NCBI RefSeq assembly: GCF_017377875.1
Contig: NZ_CP070975.1
Coordinates: 310,001-374,000 of the forward strand
Source of the DNA: Alcaligenes sp. SORT26
GTDB taxonomy: Bacteria; Pseudomonadota; Gammaproteobacteria; Burkholderiales; Burkholderiaceae_B
Length of the DNA: 64,000 bases
Reading direction: 5' to 3'
Shown piece after piece: positions 60,487-64,000 of the stretch. The translations under genes and the position numbers were made by a program. Within the stretch, counting starts at the first letter, position 1. The number at the start of each line of letters is the position of its first letter. The notes beneath the pieces were generated by a model. The model saw nothing but the letters and a program-made list of their open reading frames with translations, searched no databases and was not told the DNA's origin.

Positions 60487-60805
60487 TCGTGCTTGTCAGT
60501 GAGCGTGGGGTTTGATGTTCCCAGGCTTGCAGAACCGGTAAGGGAGGGTGCTCAGCACCGAACCTTGCCGGTTTTTTTATGGGCCAGACTTTTTGTTTGA
60601 CTCTGGAGTGAGCCGTACTAGCTTGAGGCAGTAAAGGTTCAGAAGTCGAAAAGTCATGAACGCAGAGGCGTTTATCTCTTAAAAAACAGCTTTCACGTGA
60701 ATATGTCATGCGCCAAGCAGACAATAGTTCGGTATTCTGTGCATGTTTTCTGCTGCCCAGCCGGTTTCATGCGCGGGGCCTTCTTGTTTAGCCGGAGTTT
60801 TCTTG
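60487..60805. other. Intergenic region between the dioxygenase operon and channel genes
   Basis: About 319 bases holding the terminator at 60533 and, further on, the presumed promoter of the mechanosensitive channel genes. No other gene is supported. Confidence 0.55.
60533..60578 (+). terminator. Terminator of the dioxygenase operon
   Basis: AACCGG-T-AAGG (60533–60543) pairs with CCTT-G-CCGGTT (60563–60572), enclosing an inner stem GGTGC/GCACC, and ends in a run of T. Confidence 0.9.
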
Positions 60806-63247
60806 ATGCACGCTTTTCGCCGTTCGCGCCTGTGTGCCTTTCTGTCGTTCTGCTTGCTGGCGATTGTGCTGGCAGTCGCTACTGTTCCCGCTGTGGCCGA
60901 GACGGTGGCGTTGACGCCTGCACAGGCCAGTGAATCTTTGAATGAACTGCGTGACACCTTGCAAACGGTGCAGGAGCGTTTGCAGAAAAACGAGGGCTTA
61001 GGGGATTCGGATCTGGTTGCTTTGCGTAATCAGCTATTGCTGGCCCAGGAGCAGGCGCAGGAGATGAGTGTGCGTCTGGAACCGGAACTGCTGAGCGTGA
61101 CGGCGCGTTTAAGCCAGTTGGGGGCGGCGGATGATCCGGCCGGGGAGTCCGAAGATATTGCTCGTCAGCGCAGTCAGTTGCAGCAAGCGGCGACCGAGCT
61201 GGATGGCATGATCAAGTTGGCTCGCTTGATCGGGGTGGAAACGACTCAAGGTCTGGATCAGGTTTCCAAGCAACGCCGTGTGATCTTTCAGGCGGAGCTG
61301 GGCAGACAGTCGCAGTCTGTGTTGACACCCCGTTTCTGGCGCAATGTCTCGCGTGATCTTCCTGGTGATCTGGCTCGGGTCGAACGCATGCGCAAGGATT
61401 TGGCGCAGCGTGTGCTGGATTTGCCTGCCTATGTCTTGTGGTCGACCGGGGCCTTGGCCCTGGTCTTGCTGGGGCTGTCGTTTTGGGCGGTGCGGGGGCT
61501 GGAGAGCTTTACGATCAACCACACCAAACCTTCCCGTTTGCGACGCTCTTTTTATGCAACGGCGTTGATCGTGCTCTATTGCCTGACGCCGGGGCTGTTG
61601 GCGTCCTTGGCGGCAGGACTGTTTTACTGGAATGGCAATTTGGCGCCTGACCTGGCCAGCTTCGTGTCCAAGTCGGTCTTTGCCTTGTTTCTGGGCGGAT
61701 TTGTGACCGGCATGGGCCGCGTGCTCTTGTCGGCACAACGTCCTAGCTGGCGCTTGCCTCCCATCCCCAGCAATGTCGCCTTGAAGTTGGCCTGGTTGCC
61801 GATTGCGCTGGGCATGATGGTGGCCTTGACCTGGATGTCGCAGCAATTGCTGGGCCTGATCAATGCCACGTTAAGCACGACCTTGCTGGTCAACAGCTTT
61901 AATACGCTGACCCTGAGCATCTTTATTGCCATTGCCGCCTGGAATTTAAGCCAGGGGCGCGATAAGACCCCCGTGCTTGAAAGTGGCGACGGGACGCAGA
62001 AAGCGGTGCCTGTCGAGCAGGGTGCGACGTGGCTACGCGCCATTCCCATGACTTTGGGTGTGGTGATTCTGATTGGCATGGTGGCCTTTTTATTCGGCTA
62101 TATCGCCTTGAGCAGCCTGATTGTTCAAGAGATGCTGTGGCTGAGTCTGGTCATTTGCACCTGCTATGTGCTGGTGGCCCTGATTGCTGATATTGGCCAA
62201 AGCCTGCTGTTGCAGTTCAAGGAAAAACGGGCTGCCAATGTTTGGACCAGCACCCAGTTGCGCGGCAGCAGCCAGATCGTGATTGTGCTGTCCGGGGCGT
62301 TGCGTCTGTGCTTGATTATTACGGCGATCACCTTGGTCTTGCTGCCTTTTGGGGAAGACCCCACCCAGTGGCTGCAGCGCCGTCTGGGTTTCCTGGTTAA
62401 AGGCTTTTCTTTAGGGCAAGTTCAGTTAAAACCTAGCTCTGTCTTGTTGGCCGTGCTGATCCTGGTGCTGGGCATTTTGTTCGTCAAAGCCTTGCAGCGC
62501 TGGGTCGCCAACCAGCTTTTGCCCGCCACGCGTATCGACCCTGGTATGCGCGTGTCTACCGCTAATCTGTTCAGCTATGTGGGCTACTTCATTGTGGTGG
62601 CCACGGCGATTTCGTCTCTGGGCATCGGTCTGGAGCGCATGGCCTGGGTGATTTCGGCCTTGTCGGTGGGTATTGGTTTTGGCTTGCAAGCAGTGGTGCA
62701 GAACTTTGTGTCGGGCCTGATTCTGCTGGCCGAACGTCCTATCAAGATTGGGGACTGGGTCAGCCTGAATGGGGTAGAGGGCAATGTGCGCAAGATCAAT
62801 GCCCGTGCCACGGAAATCGAGATGTTTGATCGCTCGACCCTGATTGTGCCGAACTCCGAATTCATTACCAAAACCGTGCGTAACGTGACCTTGAGCAATC
62901 CTTTGGGCGTGGTGAAGGTCAAGATTAATATGCCCATCGACACAGACGCTAAACGGGTGCGTTCTATCATGCTGGATGTGATGCAGAACTATAGCGATGT
63001 GCTTGCCGACCCCGCGCCGGATGTGACGCTGGATGGCTTTGATGCCAATGGTTTGCAGTTTACTGCGACCTGCTATGTGGCCTCGCCGCGTATCGGCAGC
63101 CGGGTACGCAGTGTCCTGATGTTCGATATTCTGGATGAATTGCGAAAAGAAGGTCTGGCGCTGCACCATACTCAAACCATGACGGTGCTGCCGACAACGC
63201 CGGTGACCAGCCAGACAGAAAGCACTAACCCTTTGTTGAATGATTAA
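60806..63247 (+). CDS. Mechanosensitive ion channel (MscS-type, DUF3772 domain)
   Basis: An 813-residue inner-membrane channel. A signal peptide (about 5–32, ending AVAE) is followed by a helical periplasmic region (about 35–150) and a DUF3772-type stretch (VIFQAELGRQSQSVLTPRFWRN). About eight or more helices lead to the MscS core: pore helix region GIGFGLQAVVQNFVSGLILLAERPIKIGDWV, then the beta domain with RATEIEMFDRSTLIVPNSEFI. It gates on membrane tension to release solutes at osmotic downshock. ATG 60806 with GGAG upstream is preferred over 60743. A second channel-type gene follows. Confidence 0.9.
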   Translation: MHAFRRSRLCAFLSFCLLAIVLAVATVPAVAETVALTPAQASESLNELRDTLQTVQERLQKNEGLGDSDLVALRNQLLLAQEQAQEMSVRLEPELLSVTARLSQLGAADDPAGESEDIARQRSQLQQAATELDGMIKLARLIGVETTQGLDQVSKQRRVIFQAELGRQSQSVLTPRFWRNVSRDLPGDLARVERMRKDLAQRVLDLPAYVLWSTGALALVLLGLSFWAVRGLESFTINHTKPSRLRRSFYATALIVLYCLTPGLLASLAAGLFYWNGNLAPDLASFVSKSVFALFLGGFVTGMGRVLLSAQRPSWRLPPIPSNVALKLAWLPIALGMMVALTWMSQQLLGLINATLSTTLLVNSFNTLTLSIFIAIAAWNLSQGRDKTPVLESGDGTQKAVPVEQGATWLRAIPMTLGVVILIGMVAFLFGYIALSSLIVQEMLWLSLVICTCYVLVALIADIGQSLLLQFKEKRAANVWTSTQLRGSSQIVIVLSGALRLCLIITAITLVLLPFGEDPTQWLQRRLGFLVKGFSLGQVQLKPSSVLLAVLILVLGILFVKALQRWVANQLLPATRIDPGMRVSTANLFSYVGYFIVVATAISSLGIGLERMAWVISALSVGIGFGLQAVVQNFVSGLILLAERPIKIGDWVSLNGVEGNVRKINARATEIEMFDRSTLIVPNSEFITKTVRNVTLSNPLGVVKVKINMPIDTDAKRVRSIMLDVMQNYSDVLADPAPDVTLDGFDANGLQFTATCYVASPRIGSRVRSVLMFDILDELRKEGLALHHTQTMTVLPTTPVTSQTESTNPLLND

Positions 63248-63290
63248 CCCCAGATAAAAACAATAGGCAGGGCCCAGGGAGACAGAAGCT

Positions 63291-64000
63291 ATGAAGCCGC
63301 TACGACTAGGTGTGCAGGTCTTGCTCTTGTGTCTGGGCCTGATGGGGGTCTGGACGGGGGCGCAGGCGCAAGCGCAAGCGCTGTCCGAGGTAGAGCAAGA
63401 GCGTCACATGATGCGGGAGCTGCAGCAGGCTCAGGATGAGATCCGCCTGATGCAGTATCGCCTGGAAGGCAATCAGGTTGCGGTACGACGCGAGCGCAGC
63501 TACGAGCAAGAGCAAAAACTCCAGCAAACGCAGGAACTGGCGGGCCGGGTCGTGCAGTCTTTGGAGCGACGCAGCCGCTTGTTGCGTGCACGTCTGCAAG
63601 AGTTGGGTGAGGACGCGGGCGACGAGGCCGAGCAGCTCACTTTGCATAACGAGCGCATGCAACTGCGGCGAGCCGATGCCGCCTTGCGGGCCGATTTGCG
63701 TGTGGCCCGTTTAGTTCAGGTGGAGGCACAGCAGACCCGCCAGCTCCTTAAGGAAGCCACCGCACGCTACGATCAAGCCAAACGCTGGCAACGGAATTCT
63801 TCTCTGATCCTGTTGGAGAGCCTGCCGGAGTTGGCTGAGGCTTGGCCTGAAGACCGGCAAACGCTGTCGGACTTTGCCCAGCAGTGGCGTCAAACCTGGC
63901 AGAACAGTAGCTGGCAGCAAAGCGATGCCTCATTGTGGATGGCGGCTGCGGTATTGATTGTGACGCTTGTCTTGTTTCGCGCCATGCCGGTGTGGGTCAG
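63291..64000 (+). CDS. Probable second mechanosensitive channel, N-terminal part (cut by window end)
   Basis: An ATG at 63291 opens a frame that stays open to the window end (236 codons). It begins with a signal peptide (PLRLGVQVLLLCLGLMGVW, cleavage near AQA), then a long, charged coiled-coil-like region rich in Gln, Arg and Glu (about 30–160), and a first membrane helix (about 216–230, ASLWMAAAVLIVTLVLFR). This layout matches the periplasmic part of MscK/MscM-like channels, and the gene follows a channel gene by 43 bases. The MscS core would lie beyond the window, so the call is provisional. Confidence 0.6.
   Translation, partial: MKPLRLGVQVLLLCLGLMGVWTGAQAQAQALSEVEQERHMMRELQQAQDEIRLMQYRLEGNQVAVRRERSYEQEQKLQQTQELAGRVVQSLERRSRLLRARLQELGEDAGDEAEQLTLHNERMQLRRADAALRADLRVARLVQVEAQQTRQLLKEATARYDQAKRWQRNSSLILLESLPELAEAWPEDRQTLSDFAQQWRQTWQNSSWQQSDASLWMAAAVLIVTLVLFRAMPVWV

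Overview
The window is a GC-rich chromosomal segment of a betaproteobacterium, most likely a member of the Alcaligenaceae close to Alcaligenes. This is inferred from gene content and from the look of the proteins: DUF3325/DUF3649/PepSY iron modules, an AcnA-type aconitase beside a GntR–PrpF pair, and copper (PCuAC/SCO) and FecI/FecR systems. No database search was possible. Genes are dense on both strands. I see no rRNA, tRNA, CRISPR array, intact insertion sequence or prophage.

Layout: 1–5 kb holds a rhodanese end, a DMT exporter with a LysR regulator, an LprI-like protein and aquaporin Z. 5–8.2 kb is a Fur-boxed PepSY/DUF3649/DUF3325 iron-linked membrane operon, followed by a MatC-like carrier and an isochorismatase-fold hydrolase. 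10.4–22.8 kb is a coherent sulfur-oxidation region: YeeE-type sulfur permease, FccAB-like flavocytochrome, SoxZ, SoxY and a second FCSD flavoprotein on the minus strand; a QseBC/PmrAB-like two-component system; then a plus-strand operon for a CcoN/CcoO oxidase, a membrane-anchored c4-type dihaem cytochrome and TsdA thiosulfate dehydrogenase. The likely logic is uptake of thiosulfate or sulfide, oxidation in the periplasm by TsdA and the FCSD flavoproteins (SoxYZ as sulfur carrier), and passage of electrons through c-type cytochromes to a dedicated oxygen reductase. Other Sox components are absent from the window.

22.8–24.0 kb carries two copies, in opposite orientation, of a roughly 230-bp hairpin element. 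Their outer arms differ completely in sequence, yet each is perfectly self-complementary, and inner helices show paired base changes. This is the least explained structure here. 24–29 kb holds a phosphatase and a FecI–FecR–TonB receptor signalling system with two Fur boxes. 29–43 kb has a class V aminotransferase, an outer-membrane efflux lipoprotein, MarC, an amidohydrolase, a YtcA–MdtN–MdtO-like exporter, an NCS2 purine permease, a HAD phosphatase, HdeD, and a copper-delivery set (PCuAC, SCO, DUF2946).

43–64 kb has a glutamate-synthase-like FMN protein, a FUSC exporter with MarR, aconitase divergent from a GntR–PrpF operon, and an AraC-controlled aromatic-type operon: periplasmic binding protein, Rieske dioxygenase alpha and beta, an isochorismatase-fold protein lacking its catalytic triad, an SDR and a phytoene-desaturase-like flavoprotein. 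Two mechanosensitive channel genes close the window, the last cut by its edge. Several short tandem repeats (one pentamer, two heptamers) sit between genes.
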